Notes: generated from the sequence alone by a model not told the origin. 64,000 nucleotides of DNA from Rhodoplanes sp. Z2-YC6860 (GCF_001579845.1 NZ_CP007440.1:7710029-7774028), one strand, 5' to 3'; counted from the first letter of the stretch, positions 25,722 to 35,409 are shown. Translations and numbers: made by a program.

Positions 25722-27107
25722 ATGCATCCCACATTCATCGCCCGCAGCAAGACGGCACAACCGATCTGGTTCGTGACGCAAGCGAACTTCTCCAAGGTTA
25801 TCGACAAGCTCGACAAGCGGACCCGCGCCTTCGTCAAAGCCTCCGGCTTCGAGCCGCGGCCCGGCCGGCATCTGCTGTTGCCCGGCCATGACGGCACCGG
25901 CGGCGCGCTGTTCGGCATCGAGAGCGGCAAGGGCGACAAGAACGCATTCCTGCCGGGGCTGCTGCCCGGTGCGCTTCCTGCCGGGGTTTATCGCTTCGCC
26001 AACGAGCCGCACGACGCGCGGCTGGCGGCGCTCGCCTTCGCGCTCGGCTCATATCGGTTCACGCGCTATCGCAAGACGAAAGACAAAGCGGTCCGCCTGG
26101 TGCTGCCGGACGGCGTCGATGGCGAGGAGCTCTCCCGGATCGCCGAGGGCGTGATGCTCGCCCGCGATCTCATCAACACGCCGGCCAATGATATGGGCCC
26201 GGCCGACCTGGAGGCTGCCGCGAAAGAACTCGCCAAACAGCATGGCGCCAAGTTCCGTTCCATCGTGGGCGACGATCTGCTGAAGCAGAACTTTCCATTG
26301 ATCCACGCGGTCGGCCGCGCGGCGGACGCCACGCGCGCACCGCGGCTGATCGAGCTGCGCTGGGGCAAGACCGGTGATCCCAAGGTGACGCTGGTCGGCA
26401 AGGGCGTCTGCTTCGACACCGGCGGGCTCGACCTGAAGCCCGAAAGCGCCATGCTGATCATGAAGAAGGACATGGGCGGCGCCGCGACCATGCTGGCGCT
26501 GGCGCACATGATCATGGGCGCGGGATTGAAGATCGCATTGCGGGTGCTCATCCCTGCCGTGGAGAATTCCGTCGCGGGCGACGCCTTCCGGCCGCTCGAC
26601 GTCTATCCGTCGCGCAAGGGCATGACCGTCGAGATCGGCAACACCGACGCGGAAGGCCGGCTAATCCTCGCCGACGCGCTGGCGCTCGCCGACGAGGAGA
26701 AGCCCGAACTGCTGATCGATGCCGGCACGCTCACGGGAGCCGCGCGGGTGGCGCTCGGACCGGAGCTGCCGCCCTACTACACCGACGACGACGCACTCGC
26801 CTTGGACGTCGCCAAGCACGCGGCGGCCGAGAACGACCCGCTGTGGCGGCTGCCGCTCTGGATGCGCTACGACCAGAACATCGACTCCAAGGTGGCCGAC
26901 GTGAACAACGTTGCGGCGGGCGGCATGGCGGGCTCGATCATCTGCGCGCTGTTCATGAAGCGCTTCGTCTCGGCGGCGAAGAGCTGGCTGCACTTCGACA
27001 TCTATGCCTGGACGCCGTCGGCCAAGCCGGGCCGTCCCGAGGGCGGCGAATGCCAGGCTGCGCGCGCGGTGTACGCGCTGCTGAAAGAGCGTTACGGAAG
27101 AGCATAA
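25722..27107 (+). CDS. leucyl aminopeptidase family protein (M17)
   Basis: This 461-residue cytosolic peptidase has the M17 signature NTDAEGRLILADALAL. The metal and catalytic segments VGKGVCFDTGGLDLKPESAM and KKDMGGAATMLALA hold the lysine, aspartates and glutamate that bind two zinc or manganese ions. The smaller N-terminal domain fits the short PepA-like form. It releases N-terminal residues from peptides. The TAA stop lies inside a palindromic repeat, so the very end of the protein is set by that element. Confidence 0.92.
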   Translation: MHPTFIARSKTAQPIWFVTQANFSKVIDKLDKRTRAFVKASGFEPRPGRHLLLPGHDGTGGALFGIESGKGDKNAFLPGLLPGALPAGVYRFANEPHDARLAALAFALGSYRFTRYRKTKDKAVRLVLPDGVDGEELSRIAEGVMLARDLINTPANDMGPADLEAAAKELAKQHGAKFRSIVGDDLLKQNFPLIHAVGRAADATRAPRLIELRWGKTGDPKVTLVGKGVCFDTGGLDLKPESAMLIMKKDMGGAATMLALAHMIMGAGLKIALRVLIPAVENSVAGDAFRPLDVYPSRKGMTVEIGNTDAEGRLILADALALADEEKPELLIDAGTLTGAARVALGPELPPYYTDDDALALDVAKHAAAENDPLWRLPLWMRYDQNIDSKVADVNNVAAGGMAGSIICALFMKRFVSAAKSWLHFDIYAWTPSAKPGRPEGGECQAARAVYALLKERYGRA

Positions 27108-27148
27108 TCCCGAAAAGTGGGAACCGGTTTTCGGGAAAGATTATGCTC
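27100..27148. repeat. Rhizobiales-type palindromic repeat (GCATAATC...GATTATGC)
   Basis: The arms GAGCATAATC (27100-27109) and GATTATGCTC (27139-27148) are perfect reverse complements. The middle (CCCGAAAA, then TTTTCGGG) also pairs. The element fills most of the gap between the aminopeptidase and the MetE-like gene and supplies the aminopeptidase TAA at 27105-27107. Near-identical palindromes are familiar in intergenic DNA of this order. Confidence 0.85.
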
Positions 27149-27165
27149 CACTAAAGAGAAGCTAG

Positions 27166-28347
27166 ATGTTCACCGTCACCAAGGACCGCGCGCTGCTCAC
27201 TACCACGACGGGGGCGTTGCCGCGGCCGAGTTGGTACACGGCAAACCTGCGCGGGCTGCCGCTCTCCCACGGGCTCTCACAACAGGCCTATCGCGAGCAG
27301 CATTTCGATTGCCTCGCCTGTCATGTGGCGGCCCAGCATCGCGCCGGCATCGACATCTTCGTCGACGGCGATGCACGGCTCGATGACGACGTCGCCGGCC
27401 GAAGCTGGGTGAGCTACGCCACCGAGCGGATCGAAGGCATTGGCGCGCCGCGCGTCGAGGTGCCGCCGGCGGGCTTCATGGCCGACAAGGGCCCCGGCGA
27501 CCTGATGTGGGAGGTGATCGAGACCCGCATGACGCCGCCGGTCACCGGCAAGATCGGCCGCACGGCATTGCAGCTTGACCGCGCCTACAAGGCGATCGCG
27601 CCGATGACCGACAAGCCGGTCAAGATCGGCACGATCTCGGCGCAAATCCTCGCGCTGATGCTGACCGACGAACACTACAAGGATCGCTTCGCGCTGCTGA
27701 TGGATCTGTCGACCGCGCTGAACCGCGAATATCACGCATTGGCCGACGCGGGCGCGCCGCTCATCCAGATCGAGGAGCCGGCGATCCATCAGGTGATCGC
27801 GGACCCCAACCAGACGATCAAACCCGAGAAATGGGTCGAGGCGTTCAACGCCGAGGTCAAAGGGCTGCGCGACAAGTGCGAGGTTTGGTGCCACACCTGC
27901 TGGGGCAGTCCCGCTGCGCAGCGCGTCGCAAGCCGCAACCAGTCCTACAAGGCGGCCCTGCCCTATTTCGACCAGCTCGATATCGACGTCATCACAGTGG
28001 AAGGCGCGTTCAACAACGGCATGGACCTCGAGCATTTCGGCTCGATGATTTCCAAGAACAAGAAGATCGCGCTCGGCGTCATCAGCCATCGCACGCTGCA
28101 GGTCGAGCGGCCGGAGGAGATCGCCGATTTCATCCGCCGCGCGCTTAAAGCTATCGAGCCGGAGCGCCTGATCCCCACCAGCGATTGTGGCTTCGGCCGG
28201 CAATCGATGAGCCGGATGCACGCGACCTACAAGATGATCGCGCTGGTGCGCGGCGCCAATATCGTACGCAAGGAGCTGGGGCTGCCGGAAGCGTACATTC
28301 CGGCGACCGATCCGCAACTCTCCATGGTGCCGCTGACGAAAGGTTGA
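27166..28347 (+). CDS. cobalamin-independent methionine synthase family protein (MetE C-terminal-like)
   Basis: This is a 393-residue single-barrel protein. It has the zinc-binding pattern of MetE and related transferases: a histidine and cysteine in VWCHTCWGS and the late cysteine in TSDCGFGRQSM, with LIQIEEPAIH before them. It lacks the N-terminal barrel of full MetE (about 750 residues), so it belongs to the core-only group. That group contains methionine synthases of other types and alkyl-thiol transferases such as epoxyalkane:coenzyme M transferase. It probably transfers a methyl or alkyl group to a thiol. The start ATG has GAGAAG upstream, and the next gene begins 4 bases after its stop. 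Confidence 0.85.
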   Translation: MFTVTKDRALLTTTTGALPRPSWYTANLRGLPLSHGLSQQAYREQHFDCLACHVAAQHRAGIDIFVDGDARLDDDVAGRSWVSYATERIEGIGAPRVEVPPAGFMADKGPGDLMWEVIETRMTPPVTGKIGRTALQLDRAYKAIAPMTDKPVKIGTISAQILALMLTDEHYKDRFALLMDLSTALNREYHALADAGAPLIQIEEPAIHQVIADPNQTIKPEKWVEAFNAEVKGLRDKCEVWCHTCWGSPAAQRVASRNQSYKAALPYFDQLDIDVITVEGAFNNGMDLEHFGSMISKNKKIALGVISHRTLQVERPEEIADFIRRALKAIEPERLIPTSDCGFGRQSMSRMHATYKMIALVRGANIVRKELGLPEAYIPATDPQLSMVPLTKG

Positions 28348-28351
28348 CAGC

Positions 28352-29191
28352 GTGAACTTCGATCCCCGCATCACACCGGCCCGGCCCGATCTCGCCGCCG
28401 CCCACCTGCGCGGCAAGGTCCAAGCCGGACAGTTCGTCGACGGCACGGTGCAGGAGGTGATCGTCGGCATCGCACCAATGCGCAACGGTCCGTCGCACGG
28501 GGCGACACAAGTAACCGAAGCGCTGCGCGGCGAGCGCGTCACGATCTACGAGAACGACGAGGAAGGCTGGGCCTGGGGCCAGCTTGCGAGTGACGGCTAT
28601 GTCGGCTGGCTGCCCGCGGCTGCACTGCTCGCGCCGGAAGCCGCGCCGACCCATCGGGTCAGGGCGTTGCGGACCTTCGTGTTTCCCGGACCCTCGATCA
28701 AACTGCCGCCGATGGACGCGCTGCCGCTCGGCGCGCAGGTGGCGGTGGCGCGCGAAGAGAACAGCTTTGCGGTGCTGGCTTCGGGCGGTTTCGTGCCCAA
28801 GGTCCATCTCGCGGCGCTCGGCACGCATGAGACCGATTTCGTCGCGGTGGCCGAGCGATTCTTGGGCACACCCTATCTCTGGGGCGGCAAGTCGAGCCTC
28901 GGCATCGACTGCTCCGGTCTGGTGCAGGTCGCGCTCACCGCCTGCGGCATCCCCTGCCCGCGCGACAGCGACATGCAGGAGGCGGCGCTCGGCAAGCCCG
29001 TGAGCCTCGCCGGCCTGCAAGCGGGTGATTTGATCTTCTGGAAAGGTCACGTCGCCATCGCGCGCGGCCGCAACAGCATGATCCACGCCAATGCGCATCA
29101 CATGCAGGTGACGATCGAGCCCGTGGCCGAAGCGCTGGCCCGCATCGGAGCGACCGGCAGCCAGGTCACCGGCGTCAGGCGGCTAAAATGA
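28352..29191 (+). CDS. NlpC/P60 (C40) peptidoglycan peptidase with SH3-like domain
   Basis: This 279-residue protein starts at GTG 28352-28354. The N-terminal part (about residues 30-140) has bacterial SH3-type features (GERVTIYENDEEGWAWGQL, DGYVGWLPAAAL). The C-terminal C40 domain has the catalytic cysteine in GIDCSGLVQVAL after YLWGGKSSLG, and the histidine in WKGHVAIARGRN. It should cut stem peptides of peptidoglycan after D-glutamate. No signal peptide is visible, so it may process imported muropeptides in the cytosol together with the upstream aminopeptidase. It overlaps the next gene by 4 bases (ATGA). Confidence 0.88.
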   Translation: MNFDPRITPARPDLAAAHLRGKVQAGQFVDGTVQEVIVGIAPMRNGPSHGATQVTEALRGERVTIYENDEEGWAWGQLASDGYVGWLPAAALLAPEAAPTHRVRALRTFVFPGPSIKLPPMDALPLGAQVAVAREENSFAVLASGGFVPKVHLAALGTHETDFVAVAERFLGTPYLWGGKSSLGIDCSGLVQVALTACGIPCPRDSDMQEAALGKPVSLAGLQAGDLIFWKGHVAIARGRNSMIHANAHHMQVTIEPVAEALARIGATGSQVTGVRRLK

Positions 29192-30144
29192 GGGCCTGGG
29201 CTCTACTGCTCTGCGCGCTGCTGATCGGCGGGCCGGCCAATGCCGACGACTATCCGTCGAAGTCGATCCGGCTGATCGTGCCGTTCGCGGCGGGCGGCGC
29301 CGTCGGCGCGGTGGCCCGGGTGCTTTCAAATCCGCTCAGCCAAAGCCTTGGGCAGTCCATCGTCATCGACAACCGCGGCGGCGCCGGCGGGATCATCGGC
29401 ATGGATGCGGTCGCGAAAGCGCCGCCCGACGGCTACACGCTGCTGCTCATCCACAGCGGCATCACCTACATGCCGGGCCTCTACCGCAAGCTGCCGTTCG
29501 ATCCCACGGCGGACTTCGACGGCGTCATCGCGACCGTATCCGGCTCCTATGTGCTGGCCGTGACCAACAGCATGCCATTCAAAACCGTGGCCGAGCTGAT
29601 CGCCTATGCCAAGGCCAATCCCGGCAAGCTCAGCTACGGCTCGGCCGGCATCGGCTCGACGTTGCATCTCGCGACCGAGTTCTTCAAGCGCGTGGCGGGC
29701 ATCGACATGATCCATGTGCCGTACAAGGGCGCTTCGCAAGCGACCACCGACCTGGTCGGCGGGCAGGTGCAGGTGATGATCGGCCCGGCCGTGTCGATCA
29801 TGCCGCTGGCGCAAGCGGGCGAAGTGAGGGCGCTGGCGGTGCCGTCGCGGAAGCGCTCGGCGCTCGCGCCCGACTTGCCGACCATGATCGAAAGCGGCGT
29901 GCCCGACTTCGAGGTCACCAGTTGGTACGGGCTCGCCGCGCCGGCTGGCACGCCAAAGGACATCCTCCTAAAACTCAATGTCGTCGCCAACAGTGCGCTG
30001 GCCCAGCCGGAGTTGATCGATCAGTTCCGGCTGCAAGGCTACGAGCCGCTGGGCGGCACGCCCGAAGACCTGAACGCGCTGATCAAAACCGACGTGGCGC
30101 GCTGGACCAAGATCATCCGCGACGCCGCGATCGAACCGCAATAG
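29188..30144 (+). CDS. Bug/TctC-type solute-binding protein
   Basis: This 318-residue protein has a signal peptide (ALLLCALLIGGPANA). The Bug family fold includes YPSKSIRLIVPFAAGGAVGA at the mature N-terminus, IVIDNRGGAGGIIGMDAVAK, and MIHVPYKGASQATTDLVGGQ. Such proteins bind small carboxylates or amides for tripartite tricarboxylate transporters. No TctA or TctB membrane genes are nearby, so it is one of the many orphan Bug receptors typical of this group. The ATG overlaps the stop of the NlpC/P60 gene, and the MmgE/PrpD gene follows 10 bases later, so its ligand may be a substrate of that enzyme. Confidence 0.9.
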   Translation: MRAWALLLCALLIGGPANADDYPSKSIRLIVPFAAGGAVGAVARVLSNPLSQSLGQSIVIDNRGGAGGIIGMDAVAKAPPDGYTLLLIHSGITYMPGLYRKLPFDPTADFDGVIATVSGSYVLAVTNSMPFKTVAELIAYAKANPGKLSYGSAGIGSTLHLATEFFKRVAGIDMIHVPYKGASQATTDLVGGQVQVMIGPAVSIMPLAQAGEVRALAVPSRKRSALAPDLPTMIESGVPDFEVTSWYGLAAPAGTPKDILLKLNVVANSALAQPELIDQFRLQGYEPLGGTPEDLNALIKTDVARWTKIIRDAAIEPQ

Positions 30145-30154
30145 AGCCTGCCCC

Positions 30155-31510
30155 ATGGACCAGAATCTGAAGACCGACGCGGTGACGCTGACCAAGACCT
30201 TGTGCGGCCATCTCGCGGCCGCGCAATTCCGGGATCTTACCGACCAAGCCAAGGCCGAAGCGCGGCGCGGCGTGCTCGACTGGATCGGCTGCGCGCTGGC
30301 CGGCTCGGGTCACCGCACCATCACGACGCTCCTGAGCGTGCTCCAGGAAACCTCCGGCAAGCCGGTCGCAACCGTGTTCGGGCGAAAGCTCCAGCTCGGG
30401 CTGCTCGACGCGCCGCTCGCCAACGGCCAGATGGGCCACGTGCTCGATTTCGACGACACCCACATGGGCGGCGTGGTGCTGCATACGAGCTCGCCGGTGC
30501 TGGCCGCTTTGTTTGCGCTCGCCGAGCGCGCGCCGGTGTCCGGCGAAGAGCTGATGCTGGCCTATGCGGTGGGCTTCGAAGCCGGCGTGCGCTCCGGCCG
30601 CACCGCGCCCGGCCATCACAAGGGCGGCTGGCATCTCACCGGCACGCTCGGCTCGATCGCGGCCGGCGCTGCGGCGGGCAAGCTTCTGAAGCTTGATGCG
30701 CAGAAGCTCACCTACGCGATGGGGATCGCTGCGACGCAAGCCGCCGGCATGCAACAGAACCGCGGCACCATGTGCAAGTCGTTCCATGCCGGCAAGGCAG
30801 CATCGAACGGCGTCCTGGCGGCAATGCTCGCCGAGCGCGGGTTCGACAGCACGCAGGAAATCATCGAGGGCAAGAAGGGCTTCTCGCGCATCTACAGCGA
30901 CACGGCCGAGCCCGAGGCGTTGCTTGCGGGCCTCGGTCGGGGCTGGCTGATCGAGAGCAACGGCCACAAGCCTTACGCGTGTGGTGTGGTGCTGCATCCG
31001 CTGATCGACGCCGTGATCGCGATCCGCAATCGCGACAAGATCGATCCGGCGCAGGTGAGCGAGATCGCGTTGCGCGTCAATCCTCTTGTTTTGTCGATAA
31101 CCGGCGTGGTCGATCCGACGACCGGATTGCAGTCGAAGTTCTCGACACTGCATTCGGCCGCTGTGGCGTTGATCGACGGCCACGCTGGCATGGCGCAATA
31201 TTCCGATGCGAAGGCTGTCGATCCCGCGGTTGCAGCGCTGCGGCGGAAGGTGAAGCCCACAGCCGACGACACGCTGCGCAAGGACGAGGCCCACGCCGTC
31301 ATCACGGCCGCAGGGCAGCGCCACGAGGCCCATATCGCACATGCCAGCGGCACGGCCGAGAACCGCATGAGCGACGCGCAGATCGAGACCAAGTTCATGG
31401 CCAATGCGTCGCCGGTGATTGGCGAGGAGCGCGCAAAGAAAGCTGCCGCTTTCGTGTGGGCGCTGGACAAGAAGCCTGACGTGCGCGAGCTGATCGCCCT
31501 GCTGGCTTAG
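30155..31510 (+). CDS. MmgE/PrpD family protein (dehydratase-like)
   Basis: This 451-residue cytosolic protein belongs to the family of 2-methylcitrate dehydratase, cis-aconitate decarboxylase and iminodisuccinate epimerase. Visible motifs are LDWIGCALAGSGHRTITTL, NGQMGHVLDFDDTHMGGVVL, APGHHKGGWHLTGTLGSIAA and KPYACGVVLHPLIDAVIAI. It probably acts on a small tricarboxylate or dicarboxylate imported through the adjacent Bug protein; that link is inferred from gene order. It ends tail to tail with the DsbA-like gene, overlapping by 4 bases. Confidence 0.88.
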   Translation: MDQNLKTDAVTLTKTLCGHLAAAQFRDLTDQAKAEARRGVLDWIGCALAGSGHRTITTLLSVLQETSGKPVATVFGRKLQLGLLDAPLANGQMGHVLDFDDTHMGGVVLHTSSPVLAALFALAERAPVSGEELMLAYAVGFEAGVRSGRTAPGHHKGGWHLTGTLGSIAAGAAAGKLLKLDAQKLTYAMGIAATQAAGMQQNRGTMCKSFHAGKAASNGVLAAMLAERGFDSTQEIIEGKKGFSRIYSDTAEPEALLAGLGRGWLIESNGHKPYACGVVLHPLIDAVIAIRNRDKIDPAQVSEIALRVNPLVLSITGVVDPTTGLQSKFSTLHSAAVALIDGHAGMAQYSDAKAVDPAVAALRRKVKPTADDTLRKDEAHAVITAAGQRHEAHIAHASGTAENRMSDAQIETKFMANASPVIGEERAKKAAAFVWALDKKPDVRELIALLA

Positions 31511-32187
31511 GATTTGCAGACCACCGCCTGGCAGCGGCGCACCGAGGCGATGATGTTGCGCAGCGGCTCGAGCCCCGGATGGCCGACGAGAGCCACACCC
31601 TGCACCACGTAGGATGGCGTCGCCATGAGATTCAGGGCCGCGCCGACCTTGGAATGCGTGACCATCGTGTCGGTGACGCGCTGGGTGTTGGCGATCTCGA
31701 TGATCTTCGCACGGTCGAGCCCCATGGCGTCGGTGACGGCCAGCGCGCGGTTGCCGTCGATGACGCCGCGGCCGGCATAGACCTTGCGATGGAATTCCAG
31801 GAAGCGCTGCGGCGCGATCTCGCGCACTGCAAGTTCGACCCGCGAGCCTTCGACCGACTGAACCGAAAGCACCGGATAGGGCACGAACACCAGGCGCAAC
31901 GCCGGATCGGTGTTGATCAGCTTGTCGACATCGGCAGCGGCCGCCCGGCAATACGGACAGTTGAGGTCGTAGAATTGATAGAGCGTGACGTCGCCCTTGG
32001 CGCTGGTCGCGTCGACCAGGCCGGGCAGCTTCTCGACCTGCGCCAGCTCGGCGGCATCGAGTTTGCGGTTGGAGATCGGCTCGCCATCGTCCGCCTTGAT
32101 GGAAAACTGTGACGGCCCGAACTCCTGAGCAGCGGCCAGGACCGGCACGGCAACAAGAGCGGTCAGCAAAGCGAGACGGGCGATCAT
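31507..32187 (-). CDS. DsbA-like thioredoxin-fold oxidoreductase
   Basis: This 226-residue exported protein has a signal peptide (MIARLALLTALVAVPVLAAA). The thioredoxin-fold active site CPYC follows YQFYDLNCPYCRAAA. ATPSYVVQGVALVGH near the C-terminus holds the cis-proline loop. It should form or isomerise disulfides in the periplasm. The ATG at 32185-32187 has GAGGA 6 bases upstream; a TTG at 32199 is less likely. It is the last gene of the minus-strand yej-type operon. Two more cysteines close to the C-terminus (RRCQAVVCKS) form an extra CxxxxC pair. Confidence 0.85.
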   Translation of the reverse strand: MIARLALLTALVAVPVLAAAQEFGPSQFSIKADDGEPISNRKLDAAELAQVEKLPGLVDATSAKGDVTLYQFYDLNCPYCRAAAADVDKLINTDPALRLVFVPYPVLSVQSVEGSRVELAVREIAPQRFLEFHRKVYAGRGVIDGNRALAVTDAMGLDRAKIIEIANTQRVTDTMVTHSKVGAALNLMATPSYVVQGVALVGHPGLEPLRNIIASVRRCQAVVCKS

Positions 32188-32195
32188 CGAAATCC

Positions 32196-33143
32196 TCAAT
32201 ATCCCTTGGTCCTGTCGATCCGGTTGTCGAGCGGCAGGCCGCGCTCGAAACGCTCGATCTGTGCAATCACATGCGGGGCGAACACCCGTGGCGAGATGTC
32301 GCCGGCGTTATGCGGCGTGATCGTGACCTTTGGATGGCTCCAGAGCGGGCTGTCGACCCGCAGAGGCTCGTTCTGGAAGACGTCCAGCGTTGTGCCCGCG
32401 AGCGTGCCTTCGTCGAGCGCCGCGAGGATTTCGGCGTCGACCTGCAACGCGCCGCGGCCGGCGTTGATCAGGAAGGCGCCGCCGGCTGCGCCATCGCGCT
32501 TGAGCTTGCGGAGCAGCGCAAGATTCAGAATGCCCTCGGTGTCGCGCGTGCGCGGCAGCAGGCAGACCAGGATTTCGGTGCGGGCGAGGAACGCATCAAG
32601 CCCGGCCGGGCCGTGAAACGTCTCGACACCGGAAATGGTTTTCGGCGAACGGCTCCAGCCCGCGACCTTGAAGCCGAGTCCCGCCAGTGCAACGGCCGCA
32701 TGTGCGCCGATGACGCCCAGGCCCATCACGCCGACCGCGACTTCGCTCGCGGCCGGCTGGTCGTGCACACGCCAGCTCCGCTCGCGCTGCTGGCCGTCGT
32801 AGAGCCGCTGTCGCCGGTGATGCATCAGCACATGCAGCACGACATATTCGGTGACCCGCATGGTGAGATCGGCATGGGCTGCGCGGGCGATCGGCACGTC
32901 GGGCAAATCGGGATCGGCCAGCAAATGGTCGGCGCCCGCGCCGAGATTGATGACGGCCTTGAGATTCGGAATTCTGGCCAGAAGCCCGCGCGGCGGCAGC
33001 CAGACGCAGGCGAAGCTCACGCGGCTCAGATCGTCGGCGCCGGCCGACCACGCCAGCACCTCGCGGCCCTTGGCACTGTCGCGCAACGCCGCCAGCCAGT
33101 CGCCGGCCTGCGGCCCCTCGACGGCGATCAGGATCGCGCTCAT
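32196..33143 (-). CDS. D-2-hydroxyacid dehydrogenase (GhrA-like glyoxylate/hydroxypyruvate reductase)
   Basis: This 315-residue cytosolic enzyme has the nucleotide-binding motif VGVMGLGVIGAHAAVALAGL, the family segment FLINAGRGALQVDAEILAAL with the active arginine region, the glutamate in LDVFQNEPL and the catalytic histidine in ITPHNAG. The shortened N-terminal domain resembles the GhrA subgroup, which reduces glyoxylate and hydroxypyruvate with NADPH. Its ATG overlaps the Nudix stop by 4 bases, so the two are translated together. The reason for its place in a peptide-transport operon is unknown. Confidence 0.88.
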   Translation of the reverse strand: MSAILIAVEGPQAGDWLAALRDSAKGREVLAWSAGADDLSRVSFACVWLPPRGLLARIPNLKAVINLGAGADHLLADPDLPDVPIARAAHADLTMRVTEYVVLHVLMHHRRQRLYDGQQRERSWRVHDQPAASEVAVGVMGLGVIGAHAAVALAGLGFKVAGWSRSPKTISGVETFHGPAGLDAFLARTEILVCLLPRTRDTEGILNLALLRKLKRDGAAGGAFLINAGRGALQVDAEILAALDEGTLAGTTLDVFQNEPLRVDSPLWSHPKVTITPHNAGDISPRVFAPHVIAQIERFERGLPLDNRIDRTKGY

Positions 33144-33757
33144 CGCACGGCGCCGCGCTTGACGATCTCGGCAAGCTTCGCCCGGTTGAGCGCCAGCCAT
33201 TGCAGGCTGACGATCGCTGCGCCGTAGTGCAGTGAGCCGTCTTCAAGCGCTTTCAGCGCGCGATCGATCAGCACGCGCAGCGGCCGCGTGTCCTCCTGCT
33301 CATGCGCCGCGCCGGCGCGCTCCGGCACATTCGACGCATCGACCACGGCGAGAAAGAAAAACATGTGCTCGTCGGAGGAGCCGGCCGACGGCAAGAACTC
33401 GAACAGCGGCACGAGCCGCTCCGGCGTGACGCCGATCTCCTCCTGGCATTCGCGGCGCGCCGCCGCCGCGACGTCCTCACCGCGCTCGACCCGTCCGGCC
33501 GGCACCTCGACCACGTCGCCCAATCCGAGCGACAATTGTGCGCCCAATCGGAACTGGCGGATCAGCACGATCTCGTCGCGCGTCAGATCAACCGGGATGA
33601 TCACCACAACGCGGCCGACGCGGAGCGCTTCGCGCTGCACGGTCCGGCCGTCGATCGTGACCTTGAATCGGTCGTAGCCGTAGAAGCCGCCGCCGCGCGG
33701 GCCCAGCTGGTCGAGCGTCACTTCGACCGCAGCATCGGAGAGCTTGGAGTCCGCCAT
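33140..33757 (-). CDS. Nudix hydrolase (ADP-ribose pyrophosphatase-like)
   Basis: This 205-residue protein has a complete Nudix box: GRVERGEDVAAAARRECQEE followed by IGV, fitting GX5EX7REUXEEXGU. The segment VEVPAGRVERGED and the long N-terminal strand region resemble ADP-ribose or nucleoside-diphosphate-sugar pyrophosphatases. It cleaves X-O-P-O-P bonds with magnesium. It lies 6 bases downstream of the ABC ATPase gene and overlaps the dehydrogenase gene, so it is clearly part of the operon. The substrate is inferred only to class. Confidence 0.88.
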   Translation of the reverse strand: MADSKLSDAAVEVTLDQLGPRGGGFYGYDRFKVTIDGRTVQREALRVGRVVVIIPVDLTRDEIVLIRQFRLGAQLSLGLGDVVEVPAGRVERGEDVAAAARRECQEEIGVTPERLVPLFEFLPSAGSSDEHMFFFLAVVDASNVPERAGAAHEQEDTRPLRVLIDRALKALEDGSLHYGAAIVSLQWLALNRAKLAEIVKRGAVR

Positions 33758-33763
33758 GGGAGC

Positions 33764-35404
33764 TTACTGCGCAACCACGCCTTCGGCCGCGGTGGTCTCG
33801 ATCTTGAAGGCCGCGGCGAACAGCGCGCGCGTGTAATCGCTCTTGGGCGACTTGAACAGCTCGGCGGCGGGGCCGGCCTCGACGACCTTGCCGGCTTTCA
33901 TCACCATCAGCCGGCTCGACATCGCGGCCACCACGCGCAGGTCGTGGGAGATGAACATGTAAGTCAGGTCGTGGCGCTTTTGCAGCGAGCAGAGCAGATC
34001 GACCATCTGCGCCTGGATCAGCATGTCGAGCGCGCTGGTCGGCTCGTCGAGCACCACGAAGCTCGGCTCCAGCACCACGGCGCGCGCCACCGCGATGCGC
34101 TGGCGCTGCCCGCCCGAAAATTCATGCGGATAGCGATGTCGCCACTCCGGATTGAGACCGACCTCCTCCAGCGCCTTGATGACGCGCTGCTCGCACTCGG
34201 CGCGCGACAGTTGCGGCATGTGAATCCACATGCCCTCCTGGATGATGTCCGAGATGGACATGCGCGGCGACAACGAGCCGTAAGGATCCTGGAACACGAT
34301 CTGCATGTTGCGGCGGTGCGGCCGCATCTGCTTGAAGCGCAGCCCCTGCAGGTCCTCGCCCATGAACACGATGGGACCGTCGGAGGAGATGAGCCGCATC
34401 ATCGCAAGCCCCAGCGTGGTCTTGCCGGAGCCGGATTCACCGACCACGCCGAGCGTCTCGCCCTTGCGCACCTCGACGCTGACGCCGTCGACCGCCTTGA
34501 TATGGCCGACCACCTTGCGCATCACGCCACGCTTGATCGGGAACCAGACCTTCAGGTCGTCCGTCTTGAGCACAACGTTGGCGCTGGGATTCATCGGCGC
34601 CGCCTGCATGCGCGGCTCGGCGGCGAGCAACGCCTTGGTGTAGGGATGCTGCGGCGTCTTGAAGATGTCGGTGGCGTTGTTCTCCTCGACGATCTTGCCG
34701 TCCTTCATGACGCAGACGCGGTCGGCGATCCGGCGCACGATGCCGAGGTCATGGGTGATGAACAGCATGGCCATGCCGAGACGGGCCTGCAGCTCCTTCA
34801 AAAGCTTGAGGATCTGCGCCTGCACGGTGACGTCGAGCGCCGTGGTCGGCTCGTCGGCGATCAAAAGGTCCGGCTCGTTGGCAAGCGCCATGGCGATCAT
34901 GACGCGCTGACGCTGCCCGCCGGACATCTGATGCGGATAGCTCTTCAGCCGCGTCGCCGGGTCGGGGATGCCCACTTGCGTGAGCAACTCGATGATGCGG
35001 GACCGCGCCGCAAGACCGGTGAGGCCGCGGTGCAGCTCGAGAATCTCGCCAAGCTGCCGCTCGATGGTGTGCAGCGGGTTGAGCGAGGTCATCGGCTCCT
35101 GGAAGATGATGGCAATGTCGTCGCCGCGGATCTCGCGGATCTCACGCTCCGTGAGCCCAATCAGATCGCGGCCCTTGAAGAAGATGCGGCCGGACGGATG
35201 GCTCGCCGCCGGATACGGCAGCAGCTTCATGATCGACAGCGCGGTGACCGATTTGCCCGAGCCGGATTCGCCGACCAGCGCCAGCGTCTCGCCTTTCTTG
35301 ACGCTGAACGAGACGCGGTCGACGGCTAGCGTCTCGCGGCTGCCCTGCTTGAACATGATCGACAGGTCTTTGACGGAGAGCAGCGGTTCTGCGGTCGTGT
35401 CCAT
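33764..35404 (-). CDS. yejF: oligopeptide-type ABC transporter, fused double ATP-binding protein YejF
   Basis: This 546-residue protein has two ABC ATPase modules. The first has Walker [14 protein letters not shown], signature [15 protein letters not shown] and Walker [14 protein letters not shown]. The second has Walker [14 protein letters not shown], signature [15 protein letters not shown] and Walker [14 protein letters not shown] DppF/OppF-type C-terminal tail follows the first module. A tandem ATPase in one chain, next to yejE and yejB, is the YejABEF arrangement, which in enterobacteria takes up peptides such as microcin C. The ATG at 35402-35404 follows the yejE stop by 5 bases. A longer open frame upstream is antisense to yejE and not coding. 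Confidence 0.93.
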   Translation of the reverse strand: MDTTAEPLLSVKDLSIMFKQGSRETLAVDRVSFSVKKGETLALVGESGSGKSVTALSIMKLLPYPAASHPSGRIFFKGRDLIGLTEREIREIRGDDIAIIFQEPMTSLNPLHTIERQLGEILELHRGLTGLAARSRIIELLTQVGIPDPATRLKSYPHQMSGGQRQRVMIAMALANEPDLLIADEPTTALDVTVQAQILKLLKELQARLGMAMLFITHDLGIVRRIADRVCVMKDGKIVEENNATDIFKTPQHPYTKALLAAEPRMQAAPMNPSANVVLKTDDLKVWFPIKRGVMRKVVGHIKAVDGVSVEVRKGETLGVVGESGSGKTTLGLAMMRLISSDGPIVFMGEDLQGLRFKQMRPHRRNMQIVFQDPYGSLSPRMSISDIIQEGMWIHMPQLSRAECEQRVIKALEEVGLNPEWRHRYPHEFSGGQRQRIAVARAVVLEPSFVVLDEPTSALDMLIQAQMVDLLCSLQKRHDLTYMFISHDLRVVAAMSSRLMVMKAGKVVEAGPAAELFKSPKSDYTRALFAAAFKIETTAAEGVVAQ

Positions 35405-35409
35405 GCGGC

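Noticed and set aside
30113-32266. A 717-codon minus-strand open frame across the MmgE/PrpD and DsbA-like region
   Set aside because: It is a composition shadow; the genes in the other frames have complete family motifs and tight operon spacing.
33302-35329. A 675-codon plus-strand open frame opposite yejF and the Nudix gene
   Set aside because: It is Arg/His/Leu-rich without motifs and fully antisense to two well-supported genes.
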